Shown one piece after another: positions 62,440 to 64,000 of a stretch of DNA of 64,000 nt. Origin of the DNA: Butyrivibrio sp. FCS014 (GTDB taxonomy: Bacteria; Bacillota; Clostridia; Lachnospirales; Lachnospiraceae); contig NZ_JAHA01000019.1 in NCBI RefSeq assembly GCF_000526935.1, positions 62,001 to 126,000 of the forward strand. Direction: 5' to 3'. A program made the position numbers and the translations under genes. Under the pieces are notes generated by a model, which saw nothing but the letters and a program-made list of their open reading frames with translations, ran no database searches and was not told the DNA's origin. The first letter of the stretch is position 1. Every line of letters begins with the position of its first letter.

Positions 62440-64000
62440 TACTCGCCCCCCTGCTCATCAGCTTTAAGTGTTGTCAGATAAATATTGATCTCTGCATTTA
62501 CTATGGTGCCTGCATTGGAAGTATCGACAATCTCTCCTTCCAGCTCCCCTGTTTCATCAAAGGATGGAGCCTCCTGAGTCGATGTCGTACTTACTTCCGA
62601 CGTTTCCTTCTGAGCCATGGCCAGCGAACAACTCTCAACTATTTCCTGATCCGAAAGGGCTGCGGTAAGTTTGCTCATGGTGTTAAGGGAATCACCTGTC
62701 ACTCCCACCACCAGTGTTGTACCCTGGAGGTTCATGGACTTGACTGATACTCCCTGACTTGCTATAAAATCAGCAAGTTTTGCTACATCCGTTCTGCTGA
62801 CTCTTCCCCTCTCTTCCTCTGTCATGTCATCCCAGGTGTAATGGTAATACTCAACGGAGAGTTCCTCCGATTTTTTTATAAATGCAGTATCTGCATCCAC
62901 CCTGGTCTGTAGTTCAGCTTCATATGCCCTTGCCCTGTTAAGCTCGGCATATTTGTCTACTATTCCTACCTTTACTGCAAGAACCAGTAATGCTATGGCA
63001 GCTACTATACCAAGAGCAATCAGTTTCCAGTCAGTCTTCTTAACATCGGCATAGGCCTCGCTTTCAAGAATACCCACATCCTGTAATACGCTCTTGAGAA
63101 CTGTCGCTGAAGCAAAACTTACGCTCAGTTCAGGTCTGTCCGCTTCTTGCGGGAACATGTCATTCATGGTATAGACCGACTTGTCTATTCTCTCTTTTAG
63201 AAGTGCTACAAGGGGCTCCGTCAAAGCACCGGGGCCACAGATAACCACATCCCTGAGCTTCGCTGTCATATCGGACATATCATAGTAGTTAAGACCTTTT
63301 ATTACTTCCAGTGATATATCTTTATACGAATTAACTGCGCTTCTGGAATCCTGACAATTTTGGAAGTTATTTCTTAAATATGTTTCGGCAATATTCACGT
63401 CAACATTTAGTTCATCCGCAACAGACTGAATTATTTTATTTTCACCTATATCTATGATGTGGCTGAGCCTGTATGCCTCGTCCCTGAACATGCGCATGGT
63501 AATGCGATTACTTCCTATATCCAGGAAGCACATATCCTTTTTGGCCTCTTCCTGATCTTCAACATCAGCCAAGAGCGCCTCATATACAAGTGTCTCAGGT
63601 ACAGCTCTCACAAGCTTAAGTCCTGCGAGCCTCAAGATTTCACCAATCTTTCTGATATATTCAACAGGAACCGCATAGGCAAAGATGCTCACATTTCCTG
63701 AAGCCTTTTCGTCTTCGGGACCTCTTTTTATGAAATCAAAGATGAAATCCTTCGCATCTCCAAGAATGTAATCATTGAACTCGTAGGGTATGTTGAGTTG
63801 AAGCTGCTCATCGGACATGTTGGGCATCTCAAAGCTTCTGATAAGGAGGTCAGTATCAGGAATGATAAAGTTAGCCTTCTTGGCCGATATTTTGTTTTCC
63901 TTCATCTTCTCCTTGAGAAACTCAGCAAAGAGATTCTCCGAAAGGATCTTGTAGTCATCCACAATGTTGTTTGGAACGTCAGTCCAGACAGTCTTCTGGA
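62439..64000 (-). CDS. PilM-PilN fusion pilus assembly protein, 5' end outside the window
   Basis: At least 507 residues. The N-terminal part (to about 300) is a PilM-like actin fold (IIPDTDLLIRSFEMPNM, MCFLDIGSNRITMRMF, VVICGPGALTEPLVALL). A membrane helix follows (about 312-333, LIALGIVAAIALLVLAV), then a coiled coil and a small PilN-like domain. In most systems PilM and PilN are separate proteins that bind through the PilN N-terminus. The frame is still open and protein-like upstream of the GTG at 63962 (QKTVWTDVPNN), so the true start lies beyond the window. The upstream genes, probably the pilus ATPase and platform protein, are not seen. Confidence 0.85.
   Translation of the reverse strand, partial: QKTVWTDVPNNIVDDYKILSENLFAEFLKEKMKENKISAKKANFIIPDTDLLIRSFEMPNMSDEQLQLNIPYEFNDYILGDAKDFIFDFIKRGPEDEKASGNVSIFAYAVPVEYIRKIGEILRLAGLKLVRAVPETLVYEALLADVEDQEEAKKDMCFLDIGSNRITMRMFRDEAYRLSHIIDIGENKIIQSVADELNVDVNIAETYLRNNFQNCQDSRSAVNSYKDISLEVIKGLNYYDMSDMTAKLRDVVICGPGALTEPLVALLKERIDKSVYTMNDMFPQEADRPELSVSFASATVLKSVLQDVGILESEAYADVKKTDWKLIALGIVAAIALLVLAVKVGIVDKYAELNRARAYEAELQTRVDADTAFIKKSEELSVEYYHYTWDDMTEEERGRVSRTDVAKLADFIASQGVSVKSMNLQGTTLVVGVTGDSLNTMSKLTAALSDQEIVESCSLAMAQKETSEVSTTSTQEAPSFDETGELEGEIVDTSNAGTIVNAEINIYLTTLKADEQGGE

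Noticed and set aside
1..64000. tRNA, rRNA, prophage or insertion sequence genes
   Set aside because: I looked for conserved tRNA loops, transposase and integrase motifs and saw none; a covariance search would be needed to exclude small RNAs.

Overview
The window looks like a piece of a chromosome from an anaerobic Gram-positive bacterium of the class Clostridia, most likely Lachnospiraceae (Butyrivibrio-like). This is inferred from the Firmicutes gene orders (ylxM-ffh-rpsP-khpA-trmD; rplS-rbgA-rnhB-ylqG-ylqH; rpmF-plsX-acpP-rnc-smc-ftsY), strong GGAGG ribosome binding sites, TTGACA/TATAAT promoters, an EFR1-type ferredoxin and a BMP/NupOPQ-type nucleoside transporter. Apart from the PRPP synthetase gene (8560-9756, + strand), every convincing gene is on the minus strand, so the window reads right to left. 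No tRNA, rRNA, insertion sequence, prophage or CRISPR array was seen.

Layout in transcription order, from the right edge. (1) 49457-64000: a type IV pilus-like operon. It has a fused PilM/PilN protein running off the window, PilO, a secreted acidic repeat protein, a giant 2761-residue prepilin-adhesin and three small pilins, closed by a terminator. (2) 46116-49346: a GtrB-like glycosyltransferase, an Mrp ATPase and an AI-2E family membrane protein. (3) 42968-46032: ilvE, an AraC regulator and an EFR1 ferredoxin. (4) 41053-42967: an unusual region with a 138-bp nested palindrome, an orphan PD-(D/E)XK-like protein, a G-rich telomere-like tract and two tandem arrays (64-bp and 22-bp units), ending at the rpmF promoter. 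(5) 29991-40938: rpmF, plsX-acpP, then a tight seven-gene chain rnc-smc-ftsY-ilvA-yitT-GH25-araC. (6) 26329-29903: ylxM-ffh-rpsP-khpA and an in-frame TrmD-RimM fusion. (7) 19957-26220: a nucleoside uptake and salvage module (nucleoside phosphorylase, BMP lipoprotein, ABC ATPase, two permeases, cytidine deaminase) placed between trmD and rplS. (8) 13192-19852: rplS, two signal peptidases around rbgA, rnhB, a FliK-like and an FlhB-like protein, yraN and pgeF. (9) 9892-13091: a two-component system with direct-repeat operator candidates. (10) 5049-8429: the DUF512 radical SAM protein, der and plsY, sharing an overlapping divergent promoter with prs. (11) 1-4948: a translationally coupled set of a membrane-anchored N-formylglutamate-amidohydrolase-like protein, a RimK-like ATP-grasp ligase and a FolC-like Mur ligase.

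The best candidates for something undescribed are three. The first is the hydrolase/ATP-grasp/Mur-ligase set at the left edge, a plausible pathway that builds and trims an amide-linked peptide or polymer. The second is the array at 41359-41759, where inverted TCGGA/TCCGA half-sites alternate every 32 bp. The third is the pilus operon with its giant repeat-bearing pilin. The TrmD-RimM fusion is a clear structural oddity in an essential operon. All functional statements are read from sequence motifs; no database search or folding program was run.
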